From NCBI RefSeq assembly GCF_001431725.1, contig NZ_CP013106.1:1488001-1552000 (forward strand): a stretch of DNA of 64,000 bases, read 5' to 3'. The translations under genes were made by a program, and so were the position numbers. Shown here piece by piece: positions 34,277 to 43,002 of this stretch. The notes beneath the pieces were generated by a model. That model did no database searches and had not been told where the DNA came from. It saw only the letters and a list, made by a program, of their open reading frames with translations. Every line of letters begins with the position of its first letter. Within the stretch, counting starts at the first letter, position 1. This DNA comes from Halomonas huangheensis. Lineage in GTDB: Bacteria > Pseudomonadota > Gammaproteobacteria > Pseudomonadales > Halomonadaceae.

Positions 34277-34605
34277 TCAGGCTATTCTCTGAGCGACTAC
34301 AGAGTAGATATGCCATTGCTTTTTCTTTCCCAGCAAGGTCATGCCCTCTGAATTCCTTTCCTGCATATCGATGAGTTTGAAGGCGTGGTTGAAAAGATTT
34401 TCTACCTCGTTGCGTGTGTGGATAGTCAGATCATCGCGTCTCATCCTGGCCCAGCAGTCATCTGGCCCCATGAAATGGCCGCAGAAACTGCATCGGTATC
34501 AGCCCCAGGCATTTCGTGATTGCCGAACTGGTCCACATCAGAATGGTTGGCGACAGCCGCTAATGGCAGTGCTATCGCAATGATTGCGATGGCACTTGTT
34601 TTCAT
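34277..34605 (-). pseudogene. Probable frameshifted small secreted protein
   Basis: On the minus strand an ATG at 34605 opens a signal peptide (MKTSAIAIIAIALPLAAVA) followed by NHSDVDQFGNHEMPGADTDA, ending at a TGA at 34441. A second frame overlapping that stop continues with DDLTIHTRNEVENLFNHAFK to a stop at 34277. Joining them by a single frameshift gives a secreted protein of about 108 residues, so the gene may be broken. Alternatively the 54-residue protein is complete. The family is not recognised. It lies just downstream of the DUF1254 pair on the same strand. Confidence 0.35.
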
Positions 34606-34668
34606 GATGTTCTTTCGCCCTTGGCGAGGGGCGGACGCCTGTGGCGCCCGCCGGTGAGTCTTTACGTT

Positions 34669-36171
34669 TTATGGCTCGACCTTGACGAGGTCGTCCGGTT
34701 TCCAGGTCTGGTCGTAGAAGGCGTCCTCGGCGCCATAGAGCCGCAGAACGGCGACGAAGTTCCGTCCCGGTACTGTCTTGATGAAGGCGGCATCTTCCAC
34801 CCCTTCGGGTTGTTCCGGTCCGAAATAGAGATCGATGGATCCGTCGTCGTTCTTCGGAATGTCGTAATACCCATTGGTCGAGGGCAGAAGCTGGTCGGTC
34901 TCGGGCATCGTACCGTCGGTGACATTGTAAGCGGTCACCGCCCAGAAGAGCGCCGCCGGAATGTCTGCTGGCAGGTGCAGCTTGTAGGTCTGGCCTCCTT
35001 CAAGCAGGTCGCCGTCGGCATCGCGGATCGTGAAGGGGTATTTCGAACCCGCGCCGGTCGTGCGCATCACCATCGCCGGGGCCGAGGAATAGGCATACTG
35101 GAAGAAGCGTGACCGTGCGCCGAGATCGAGGTAGCTTTCCTGCATCCATTCGGCCGTGCCTGCCGCCCAGGCGCGCTCCCACTGACGGTCCTCGTAATAC
35201 TTGCTGCGTCCGTCCTCGCGGCCAAGCTGTGCCGAGGCGAGGATCATCTTCGGTGCGTCGACGACTGCCTTTCCCAGCGCCTCGCGCTGCCAGTCGTTTG
35301 GCTCGAAGGGCTGGCCCTTGATGATGCCGATCGAGGCCAGAACACCGCGCAATTCGGGAGTGATCGCTTCGACAGGTTCGTAATCGACGAACTCCTTGAG
35401 CTTGGTCCAGTATTCCATATCCGTCGGATACATCATGTCGAGGCGCTGGCCGCTGGCGTTCGGAAACTCCATCGCGGGGATGTTCTTTTCCTCGGCCCAG
35501 AGGGGGTAGATCCGCGTTTGTTCGGCGGTCTCGACGGCGGGTGCCGGATCTGGCTCACCATCGCCCTGGCCCATGATGGTGCGGAAGAACAGGAACACGT
35601 TGTAGGTCGAGGACTCGAACGCCATGTAGCTGGACGGTACGTGGCCTTCATAGCCCGGTGGCAGCAGCAGGTAGAGCCCGCCACGTGCCCGGTCTGGACC
35701 GATCGCGCCGACATCGGTGATCGTACGCTGGAAGAAGTCGGTGAACATGCCAATGACATTCGGCGGTGCCTTCACGACCAGCGGACCGGTCTCCTTCAGG
35801 TCGAGATAGGTCATCGAATAGATCACGTCGGCATTGGGCGTTGGCACCCAGGCGCGGCTGTCCATCCGGTCCTTCCAGATCGGAAGGACGTTGTAGCCTT
35901 CGCCAAAGGTTTCCTGGGATCCGTCGCGCATGCCGATCACGTTCAATGCGGGCAGCATCGTCATGTAGGCATAGACCGCGCGCTGGTAGTAGACCTCGGC
36001 CAACAGCGACTGCGCTTCGTCCTCAGCCAGCCAATTGCCGTCGTTGATCTGCCCTACAAGGGGAGACATGTCAGTTGAGCCAGTATCCTGTGCGAAGAGG
36101 GGAGATCCCATTATCGACAGTGAGGCGATCAAGCTGGCAGCAGAAATATTCCGAAGGTGAGAGCCAGGCAT
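34669..36171 (-). CDS. DUF1254/DUF1214 secreted protein A
   Basis: A 500-residue exported protein with a signal peptide (SLIASLSIMGSPLFAQD), an N-terminal DUF1254 domain (VYAYMTMLPALNVIGMRDGS, then TPNADVIYSMTYLDL) and a C-terminal DUF1214 domain (FWAVTAYNVTDGTM, then GYYDIPKNDDGSIDLYFGP). Proteins of this kind are widespread in proteobacteria and periplasmic, with no established activity. A paralog with the same domain order lies directly upstream in the same orientation. The base composition fits the host. Confidence 0.88.
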   Translation of the reverse strand: MPGSHLRNISAASLIASLSIMGSPLFAQDTGSTDMSPLVGQINDGNWLAEDEAQSLLAEVYYQRAVYAYMTMLPALNVIGMRDGSQETFGEGYNVLPIWKDRMDSRAWVPTPNADVIYSMTYLDLKETGPLVVKAPPNVIGMFTDFFQRTITDVGAIGPDRARGGLYLLLPPGYEGHVPSSYMAFESSTYNVFLFFRTIMGQGDGEPDPAPAVETAEQTRIYPLWAEEKNIPAMEFPNASGQRLDMMYPTDMEYWTKLKEFVDYEPVEAITPELRGVLASIGIIKGQPFEPNDWQREALGKAVVDAPKMILASAQLGREDGRSKYYEDRQWERAWAAGTAEWMQESYLDLGARSRFFQYAYSSAPAMVMRTTGAGSKYPFTIRDADGDLLEGGQTYKLHLPADIPAALFWAVTAYNVTDGTMPETDQLLPSTNGYYDIPKNDDGSIDLYFGPEQPEGVEDAAFIKTVPGRNFVAVLRLYGAEDAFYDQTWKPDDLVKVEP

Positions 36172-36201
36172 ACGAGTCTCCTGAAATCATGGATGTCTCA
36201 T

Positions 36202-36236
36202 TGCCAGGCTGGTGAGGGTCGCTCGCCAGCCTGGCA
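36202..36236 (-). terminator. Strong hairpin between the two DUF1254 genes
   Basis: TGCCAGGCTGGTGAG pairs with CTCGCCAGCCTGGCA around a five-base loop, 15 pairs with one G-T. It follows the upstream DUF1254 gene by about 18 bases, and could partly end transcription or stabilise the mRNA end. Confidence 0.65.
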
Positions 36237-36253
36237 GGCTGCTGGGTGTGACG

Positions 36254-37726
36254 TTATTCAGCAACTTCAATGGCAGGCGGCTGCCATGATCCATCAAGAA
36301 TGGCGTCCTTGCCCCAGTAAGCGCGGATGTAGAGCGAGAAATTCTCCTCGGGAGCAGGTAGCCAGTTGCTTTCGGGAGCATCTTCAGGCTTCGTCGCGCC
36401 AACATGAATGGTCAGTGACCCGTCGTCGTTCATCTGGAGGTCAGTGTTCTTGGTCCCCAGCGAATAGCGGCCCAGGTCGTTATCGGCAAAGAAATGCGCC
36501 TCGTCATACATGGTCATTGACCAGAAGCCGTTGACCGGCGGCAGAGCGTCTGCCGGGAAGGTGACTGTGTAGCTGTTCGAGCCCACGAGCTGTTCGCCCG
36601 AGGCGTCGTAATCGGTGTAGAAGTACTGCGTCTCGTTCGGACGGTTGTCGAACATGTTGGACCGCGCTGTGCCGGTGCGGTCGTAATAATCAACTCCCCA
36701 TTCGGCGTTGTTCGTCGAGCGGTTCCAGCCGTTGCCGGCAGGTCTGCCGTTGTGTTCCCAGCGCAGGAAGGGCTTGATAACCTCCTCGTCGGTGGCGATG
36801 GCCTCGTCGACGAGCACCTGCTTGATGTCAGGATCGCGCTCCGCAAGGTCGAGCAGCCAGCGGAACTGGGCATACATCGCTTCTTCGCCAGGCAGTGGTG
36901 CCACGGCATCGAGGACTCCGCCCAACTGGTCGAAGTAGTTCTCGGGCACGACCCACTGGGTTTCGCCGCCACCGCCGCTGTCACTGGGGTTCGGGATCGC
37001 CGGTGCTTCGCTCCAGTCGATGGTCTTCATCTCACCGTCGAAGTCGGCCAGCGGATAGACGACGACCTGATCGATCAGGTCCTGTATGGCGGCTCGGTCC
37101 TCGTCGGTGTCGTTCATGAAGACGCGCGGGACGATGTTGGCCAGCGAGGTCGAGGATTGGATGACACCAGTGATGCCTTCAGGTGTTTCGCCATCCCAGT
37201 TCGGCCCAACCATCAGGTAGAAGCCAGGCTTGGTGTCATAGGGTTTGCCCAGTTCACCAAACTGGTCCGTACGCTGGTCATAAGCCGCATAGACCCAGAA
37301 GCGATCTCCGAAATCGGGTACTTGCACAACCACCGGTTCTTCGTCGAGGTCGAAGAAGCCGAGACCGTAGACGACGTCCTGGTTCGGGCAGGCGATAAAC
37401 CGCTGGCTGGGCTCAATATAGTCTGCGAGCATGCCGATCTGACCGCGCGGTGCCACCGGAAGAACACCGCCCAGGCGGCCCGGCTCCGGCGCCTGAGTGA
37501 TCTGGTCATGCCGGTTCTGCATGTTCACCATCGGCCAGCCCCAGAGATAGGCGGTGCGGGCCAGTGCCTTGATGTATTCGGGGTGCGGCGTGACCTCGGC
37601 CGACGGCATATTGAGGTCAGAGAAGCTTTGCGCGGGGGGCTGCTGGGCCAGTGCTGCTGATGTTCCCAATAGACACGTGCTGAGCAGCGCCACCTTGAAA
37701 AGTGAAGCTGTTGGTTTCATCGTCAT
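36254..37726 (-). CDS. DUF1254/DUF1214 secreted protein B
   Basis: A 490-residue paralog with a signal peptide ([18 protein letters not shown]), DUF1254 ([19 protein letters not shown], then [19 protein letters not shown]) and DUF1214 ([18 protein letters not shown], then [15 protein letters not shown]). It differs considerably from its neighbour, so the pair is not a recent duplication. No enzymatic motif is clear. The tandem arrangement, separated by a hairpin, suggests related but distinct roles in the periplasm. Confidence 0.88.
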   Translation of the reverse strand: MTMKPTASLFKVALLSTCLLGTSAALAQQPPAQSFSDLNMPSAEVTPHPEYIKALARTAYLWGWPMVNMQNRHDQITQAPEPGRLGGVLPVAPRGQIGMLADYIEPSQRFIACPNQDVVYGLGFFDLDEEPVVVQVPDFGDRFWVYAAYDQRTDQFGELGKPYDTKPGFYLMVGPNWDGETPEGITGVIQSSTSLANIVPRVFMNDTDEDRAAIQDLIDQVVVYPLADFDGEMKTIDWSEAPAIPNPSDSGGGGETQWVVPENYFDQLGGVLDAVAPLPGEEAMYAQFRWLLDLAERDPDIKQVLVDEAIATDEEVIKPFLRWEHNGRPAGNGWNRSTNNAEWGVDYYDRTGTARSNMFDNRPNETQYFYTDYDASGEQLVGSNSYTVTFPADALPPVNGFWSMTMYDEAHFFADNDLGRYSLGTKNTDLQMNDDGSLTIHVGATKPEDAPESNWLPAPEENFSLYIRAYWGKDAILDGSWQPPAIEVAE

Positions 37727-37815
37727 TCTCCCTTTGAATCATCGCGAAATGCGTGGGACTTCCTTTTACTGGACACACCTGGCATCTAGCTTAGTACAAC
37801 ATAGTTAATATGCTG

Positions 37816-37854
37816 TTTTATTAAAAAAAATAGACAGCTGGTGCGAGCTGTCTA
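37816..37854 (-). terminator. Rho-independent terminator
   Basis: TAGACAGCT and AGCTGTCTA form a 9-bp stem with a six-base loop. On the minus strand the hairpin is followed directly by eight T residues and AATAAAA. This is the clearest intrinsic terminator in the window and ends a leftward transcript. Confidence 0.85.
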
Positions 37855-38040
37855 CGTCGTTTGTGCCAAATCCTCGGTGTGCGTGACTTCAGGAATGGTC
37901 GCGTCAATCGCCTTGGCCTGCGTTTCGCAGAGCAGTTCGCCGAACAAACGCTGGCTGGCGCAGTAGCGGGTCGTCCAGATGTGTTGACCCAGACGACCAT
38001 CGCGATTTAATGGGCAGGGCCTGACGTGATGAGTGTATCC
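37855..38040 (-). pseudogene. 3' remnant of an unidentified gene
   Basis: Between the Tsx-like stop codon and the terminator the minus strand has a 62-codon open frame with host-like codon use, including GRLGQHIWTTRYCASQRLFG and ETQAKAIDATIPEVTHTEDL. Its stop codon lies in the terminator stem, as expected of a true gene end. No start codon is available and it is in frame with the preceding stop. I read it as the end of a gene whose front was replaced. Family unknown. Confidence 0.4.
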
Positions 38041-38898
38041 CTACAGATGCCACTCCAGGTTGAAGGTCACGGCATCGGTATCGACGCCAGGCTTGTCGTG
38101 GTTACCGTACTTGTTGCGCCAGAATTCATATCCTGCACCGATCCAGACTTGATTGCTCTCTCCCCAGACCATTTCACCGACGTCCATCATCAGCGATGAA
38201 CGGATCAGACGCTCGGGCTTGGTCTCGGTGCCGAAATAGTCTTCGCCCTTGGGGCCGTTGTAGTTGAAGAAACCCTGGAACTTCAGCGGCATGGGTCCAG
38301 CATTGAAAGGGACACCCCAGGCGACGTTGAATTGGTAGTAGGGATCGAACGAGACATCGTTTTCGTTGCCGGGCAAGCTGCAAGCTTCGAGCCCACAGTG
38401 ATTCCACTCGCGAGCGTAGTACAGGCTGACATCAAGAAAGCCGACGGGAATGTCGAACTTCAAGGTTGGACCTACGGCAACGAAGCGTTTGCGTGGTGCA
38501 AAGGCGCTGTTCTTGGTGTTGAGATCAAAGCCGGCGGTCAGCGCGACATCCTTTATCGGGCCGAATGCCAGCGGTTCGCCGAAGACCTTGCCGTAATGCA
38601 ATTGGTGACGGTAGGCCAGGTAGGCTTCGGTGGCTCCGCTGTCACTATTGTTCGCGGGATCTTCATCACCTGATTGCAGCACGTCCAGGTTGAAGTAGTT
38701 CTGGCCATAGGTGTAACCGCTGGCGTGGGAGACCTGAAGGATGTTCTTGGTGACGTCTTCAGAGTTGCCTGGTTCGCTGAACTGTGTGCCATAACGATAG
38801 CCGATGAAGGTATCGCTCCATGTCATGGCCTGAGCGCTGGAAGCACATACAAGGGTCAAGCTGCCAATGGCAGCAACTGCTGAGGCGGTCTTTTTCAT
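38041..38898 (-). CDS. Tsx-like outer membrane channel protein
   Basis: A 285-residue outer membrane beta-barrel with a signal peptide (KKTASAVAAIGSLTLVCASS, cleaved after AQA). TWSDTFIGYRYGTQFSEPG at the mature N-terminus, the regularly alternating strands, and a final strand ending in FNLEWHL fit the Tsx/nucleoside-channel-like 'outer envelope protein' group. E. coli Tsx imports nucleosides, but relatives near catabolic genes may admit other solutes. It lies next to the ThDP-enzyme end of the aromatic cluster in the same orientation, and could serve as an uptake porin for it. Confidence 0.75.
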   Translation of the reverse strand: MKKTASAVAAIGSLTLVCASSAQAMTWSDTFIGYRYGTQFSEPGNSEDVTKNILQVSHASGYTYGQNYFNLDVLQSGDEDPANNSDSGATEAYLAYRHQLHYGKVFGEPLAFGPIKDVALTAGFDLNTKNSAFAPRKRFVAVGPTLKFDIPVGFLDVSLYYAREWNHCGLEACSLPGNENDVSFDPYYQFNVAWGVPFNAGPMPLKFQGFFNYNGPKGEDYFGTETKPERLIRSSLMMDVGEMVWGESNQVWIGAGYEFWRNKYGNHDKPGVDTDAVTFNLEWHL

Positions 38899-39033
38899 TG
38901 TGATTATCCTGATGAATTATTATGTAGAGCCAGTTTGATTTAGCGGTTTCTTATGTAGTGCAGTGCACGGTTGATGGCGCAGACCATGGCTGGCCTGCGG
39001 TGTGGGGAATGGAGGATGCGTTGATCAGACTGA

Positions 39034-40668
39034 TCAATAGAGCTTCTTCTGGGGAGGGCCAGAGAACTCGAGCGGCCCGACGTTATTCATGTCGACTTCG
39101 ACGACAGCGGGACCGTCATATCCCACGGCTTCAGCGATTACCGACTGAAAGTCATCGCCATGACTGACTTTCCAATGGGGTAGGTCAAGGGCCGCCGCCA
39201 TGGCCTGAAAGTCAGGTGTGTGCAGGTCGTTGTAATATTGACGACCATCGAAGTACTTTTTCTGTATGCCGCGCATCACGCCGTAACCACCGTCGTTCAT
39301 GACCACCAGCGTCATGTCGAGGGATTCCTGGGCGAGTGTGGCGAGTTCGCCGACCATCAGCATCAGCCCGCCATCACCGACGATGGTCACGACCTTGCGT
39401 CCCTCTGCACCCACGGCACAGCCGATACCGGTGGCCAGGCCCTGGCCGATGGCGCCGGCCAGAGAATGGATGTTGGTCAGCGGGAGTTCGATCGGCAGCA
39501 GACGGCTTCCCCAGGTGCTGCCGGAAACGGTGATGTCGCGGACGAACACGCCATCTTCGGGCAGGGCATCACGAATGGCATCGCTCAGCCTGGCGTATTC
39601 ACCGACCTGCTTGCGCAGTGCCTTCTCGGCATCCTGTACGGCTCGCGCAACAGCGTTGTCGAAGTCGGCATCAGGGGTGAACTTGCCTTCGAGCCGCTCG
39701 GCCAGGCGAGCCAGCACATCGCCACACTCGCCGCACAGGAAGGTGTCGGCAGTGTAGTTGCGCTGTGCTGCGGCAGGGTCGACATCGATCTGCACCAGCG
39801 GATGGGGGAGTTCCACGGAGTAAGTACGGGTTTCATTGCTGCGCAGGCGTGAGCCGGCCACCAGCATCAGATCGCTCTGCGCGTAAAGCTCCTCCACCGC
39901 CGGGGCACTGTGGAAGGCGCGCAGGCTGCGCGGATGGCTGTCAGCCAGTACGCCACGGGCATGAGTGCTGGACACCACCGGCAGGCCAATATCCGCCAGG
40001 CGGCGCACGGCATCGCCTGCCTCGAGGCAGCCACCGCCAATCCACAGCATGGGGCGCCTGGCGGCCAATACCTGCTCGGCCAGGCGCTCGATCTCGGCAT
40101 CGGTCACCGGTGCTGGCGCAGCAGCTTGTACCGGCGTTGACTCTACCCAATCCACTTCACTGGCCTGGATATCGATGGGGATCTCGATGCTGACCGGACC
40201 ACGCGGCAGGGTCATGGCTTCCTGAATGGCGCGATGCAGCAAGGGCACCACCTGCTCGGCGGTGTTGGCCCGGTAGGCACGTTTGGAGCAGGCCTGGAGG
40301 AAGCCCATCTGGTCGCGGGTCTCGTGAATGAAGCCGGCGTCGCGATCCAGGTAGGCCTGTTCGACCTGGCCGGTGATATGCAGTAGTGGAGTGCCGGCAT
40401 TCAGGGCTTCGAGCATGGCGCCCACCGCATTACCGGCTCCGGCGCCGGTGCTGGTCAGGGCAACGCCGAGTCCGCCCATGCGGGTATGCCCGTCGGCCAT
40501 GGTCACTGCGCCTGCCTCGCCACGCGAGGGAACGAAGCGCACGCGCTGGCGCTGGCCAATGGCATCGGCAATCGGCAGGTTATGGATGGAGATGACGCCG
40601 TAGACGGCCGAGACCGAATAGGCTTCCAGAGTACGAGCGACGGCTTCGCCCACGGTAATGGTTGTCAT
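39034..40668 (-). CDS. ThDP-dependent enzyme, acetolactate-synthase-like
   Basis: A 544-residue thiamine-diphosphate enzyme of the acetolactate synthase/benzoylformate decarboxylase superfamily. The Pyr domain holds the catalytic glutamate in PSRGEAGAVTMADGHTRMGG near residue 50. The C-terminal PP domain has the ThDP/Mg motif GDGGLMLMVGELATL ending MNDGGYG near residue 440. Decarboxylation or carboligation of a 2-oxo acid is expected; true acetolactate synthase is unlikely in this context. It is the last gene of a minus-strand set beginning with the cupin, and would supply an aldehyde for the ALDH encoded next to it. Confidence 0.85.
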   Translation of the reverse strand: MTTITVGEAVARTLEAYSVSAVYGVISIHNLPIADAIGQRQRVRFVPSRGEAGAVTMADGHTRMGGLGVALTSTGAGAGNAVGAMLEALNAGTPLLHITGQVEQAYLDRDAGFIHETRDQMGFLQACSKRAYRANTAEQVVPLLHRAIQEAMTLPRGPVSIEIPIDIQASEVDWVESTPVQAAAPAPVTDAEIERLAEQVLAARRPMLWIGGGCLEAGDAVRRLADIGLPVVSSTHARGVLADSHPRSLRAFHSAPAVEELYAQSDLMLVAGSRLRSNETRTYSVELPHPLVQIDVDPAAAQRNYTADTFLCGECGDVLARLAERLEGKFTPDADFDNAVARAVQDAEKALRKQVGEYARLSDAIRDALPEDGVFVRDITVSGSTWGSRLLPIELPLTNIHSLAGAIGQGLATGIGCAVGAEGRKVVTIVGDGGLMLMVGELATLAQESLDMTLVVMNDGGYGVMRGIQKKYFDGRQYYNDLHTPDFQAMAAALDLPHWKVSHGDDFQSVIAEAVGYDGPAVVEVDMNNVGPLEFSGPPQKKLY

Positions 40669-40694
40669 GGTGATTCCTCTATGGCGATGAGCGC

Positions 40695-42161
40695 TTAGTC
40701 GCACCAGTTCATGGGAGTGGCATCGAGGCCCAGATACAGGCTCTTCTGCTGCATGTAGGCGTGGATGCCCTGGCGTCCTTTTTCACGCCCGAGGCCGCTG
40801 TCCTTGTAGCCGCCGAAGGGTGTCGAGATGGAGAATTTCTTGTAGGTGTTGATCCACACCGTGCCGGCCTCGAGTTTGCTGGCCAGGCGCAAGGCACGTT
40901 GGTAGTCGCGGCTCCAGATGCCGGCGGCCAGACCATAGGCATTGTCGTTGGCCAGGCCGACCAGCTCGTCTTCGTCGTCATAGGGCAGGGCGACCAGCAC
41001 CGGGCCGAAGATTTCCTCCTGGCAAACCGTGCTGTCGTGGGCCAGGCCGTCGATCAGGGTCGGCAGGTAGAAGCTGCCATTGCTCAGTTCGGGCGAGTCA
41101 GGAATCCTGCCACCGGCGCGAATATTGCCGCCTTCCTCGCGGGCTCGCTCGACGTAGGCTGCGACACTGTCACGATGCCTTTCACTGATAAGTGGGCCGA
41201 GGTGAATGCCTGGTGTCTCGGGGTGGCCAACGCGCAGGTTGCGGGTAATGGCGGTCAGGCGCTCGATAGCTTCGTCGTAGAGGCGACGCTGGATGAACAG
41301 CCGAGAACCGGCAATGCAGGCCTGTCCTGCGGAGCTGAAAATGCCGTAGGCCACGCCTTTGATGGCCTGCTCCAGATCGGCGTCCTCGCAGATGATCGTC
41401 GGTGACTTGCCACCCAGTTCCAGCGAAGTACCAATCAGCTTGTCAGCGGCAATATGCGCCAGGTGACGGCCGGTATTAGTGCCTCCGGTGAAGGAGATCT
41501 TGCGTACCTTGGGGTGACGCACGATGGCTTCGCCGATCACGCTGCCACGTCCAGGCAACACGCTGAGCAGGCCCTTGGGCAAGCCCGCTTCCTCGAAGAG
41601 TTCAGCGAGCTTGAGTGCCAGCAGCGGAGTGGCCTCGGCGGGCTTGAGCACCACAGCGTTGCCGCCGGCCAGCGCGGGGGCAATCTTCTGCATTTCGCTG
41701 GCAATCGGCGAATTCCATGGGGTGATCGCGGCAATGACACCCAGAGGCTCGTACTGGCTGAGGGTCATGAAGTCGCTGTTACGCTGGGTCGGCAGTTCAC
41801 CTTCCAGGGTTTCACAGGCGGCGGCGAAGTAGCGGGCCGTGGCGGCGGCACTGGCCACCAGGCCACGCGCTTCGGCCAACGGCTTGCCATTGTCGCGGGT
41901 CTGCAGCGCTGCCAGGTCGTCCACGCGTGCCTTGATCAGGTCACTGACGCGGTACAGCACCTCGGCCCGCTCATGGGGCTGGCGGCCACGCCAGCAAGGC
42001 ACACGCCAGGCGGCATCGGCGGCTTGCACCGCATCCTCGACATCCTCGAGGCTGGCGGCATTGAGTTCGGCATTGATCGAGCCATCGGCAGGGAAGCGCG
42101 ACACCATGAGGTCGCCGCGGCCTTCACGCCATTCGCCGGCGACGAAAATCTTGTCGGTCAT
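40695..42161 (-). CDS. NAD(P)-dependent aldehyde dehydrogenase
   Basis: A 488-residue ALDH-superfamily enzyme with all catalytic residues: Asn150 (TPWNSPI), Glu248 (LELGGKSP) and the nucleophile Cys282 (GQACIAGSR). The nucleotide loop FTGGTNTGRH near residue 224 is standard. Substrate specificity is not predictable, though the oxidation of a (semi)aldehyde made by the neighbouring ThDP enzyme or by ring cleavage is likely. It starts 14 bases after the aspartate-dehydrogenase-like gene ends and precedes the ThDP gene by 26 bases, so these are co-transcribed. Confidence 0.93.
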   Translation of the reverse strand: MTDKIFVAGEWREGRGDLMVSRFPADGSINAELNAASLEDVEDAVQAADAAWRVPCWRGRQPHERAEVLYRVSDLIKARVDDLAALQTRDNGKPLAEARGLVASAAATARYFAAACETLEGELPTQRNSDFMTLSQYEPLGVIAAITPWNSPIASEMQKIAPALAGGNAVVLKPAEATPLLALKLAELFEEAGLPKGLLSVLPGRGSVIGEAIVRHPKVRKISFTGGTNTGRHLAHIAADKLIGTSLELGGKSPTIICEDADLEQAIKGVAYGIFSSAGQACIAGSRLFIQRRLYDEAIERLTAITRNLRVGHPETPGIHLGPLISERHRDSVAAYVERAREEGGNIRAGGRIPDSPELSNGSFYLPTLIDGLAHDSTVCQEEIFGPVLVALPYDDEDELVGLANDNAYGLAAGIWSRDYQRALRLASKLEAGTVWINTYKKFSISTPFGGYKDSGLGREKGRQGIHAYMQQKSLYLGLDATPMNWCD

Positions 42162-42175
42162 GTCAGAACCTCCGC

Positions 42176-42970
42176 TTAGAACGAGACCGGCTCAAGCACC
42201 TGACGGCAGGCGCGAACCACCGACAGGGCGGCGAGGGTCGAGGTCTTGGGATTGCTTTCCAGTGGGTGGCCGTTGAGCTCGATACTGAACTCACCAAAGC
42301 GCCCGCTGGCATGGATTCGATGGGTGTTGCGGCTAGTGGCCGGGTCAACTGCGAGCTGCACTCGGGTGTTGCGCATACCGAGTCCGGCCAGCGCGATAGT
42401 GGCGGCCACGTTGGAGTTGGCCGGGAACAGGCGCGCAGCTTCACCGGCGTCGCCCTCGAAGAACACCGTGCGCTCACTGACGGCATCCAGGTCGATCAGC
42501 GTTTCGGCATGGCTGCCTTGCCAACTGCGTGGGGCCTTGCAGGCTTCATAGACAACCTCGTCCAGCCCCCCTTCGCGAGCCGCCGCCAGGCCATCCATGC
42601 CGGCCACGGCGCCTGACAGTAACTGCATACGGCCACCGCCTTCCCGGGCGGCAGTAGCCAGGCGCTGATAGAGGGCTTCGTCAGCCAACGCTCCGGTAGC
42701 CACCACGGCCATGGTCAGGCCACGATGCAGCACGGCTTCGCCATGCTCGGCCAGGCCGGGCTGGCCGGCGCATTCGACCACCAGGTCCGGGGCTTCGCTG
42801 CACTGATCAATGCGGGTCAGTACGCTGACCTTGTCGGCCAGACGGTCGCGGACCTGGGTGGCAAAGGCTTCCGGTACCACTACCCAGGCCAGTTCCATGC
42901 CGTCGGGAAGCAGGCGGTGTACTTCGGCGCCCATTGCGCCATAGCCGATCATCAGGAGTCGCTTTGTCAT
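42176..42970 (-). CDS. L-aspartate-dehydrogenase-like enzyme (NadX/DUF108)
   Basis: A 264-residue Rossmann-fold dehydrogenase. The cofactor site is at the N-terminus (LLMIGYGAMGAEVHRLLP), the middle carries LSGAVAGMDGLAAAREGGLD, and the C-terminal catalytic half shows FPANSNVAATIALAGLG and THRIHASGRFGEFSIEL ending HPLESNPKTSTLAALS, all typical of aspartate dehydrogenase. The usual reaction is reversible oxidation of aspartate to iminoaspartate/oxaloacetate with NAD(P). Within a ring-cleavage cluster it may act on a different amino or imino acid. It is not next to nadA or nadC, which argues against a role in NAD synthesis. Confidence 0.85.
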   Translation of the reverse strand: MTKRLLMIGYGAMGAEVHRLLPDGMELAWVVVPEAFATQVRDRLADKVSVLTRIDQCSEAPDLVVECAGQPGLAEHGEAVLHRGLTMAVVATGALADEALYQRLATAAREGGGRMQLLSGAVAGMDGLAAAREGGLDEVVYEACKAPRSWQGSHAETLIDLDAVSERTVFFEGDAGEAARLFPANSNVAATIALAGLGMRNTRVQLAVDPATSRNTHRIHASGRFGEFSIELNGHPLESNPKTSTLAALSVVRACRQVLEPVSF

Positions 42971-43002
42971 TGAGGATTCTCCGGTGGGTCCCGCATCCAG
43001 GG

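Noticed and set aside
40761..41405. Antisense frame opposite the aldehyde dehydrogenase
   Set aside because: Shadow of a gene whose catalytic residues are all present on the minus strand.
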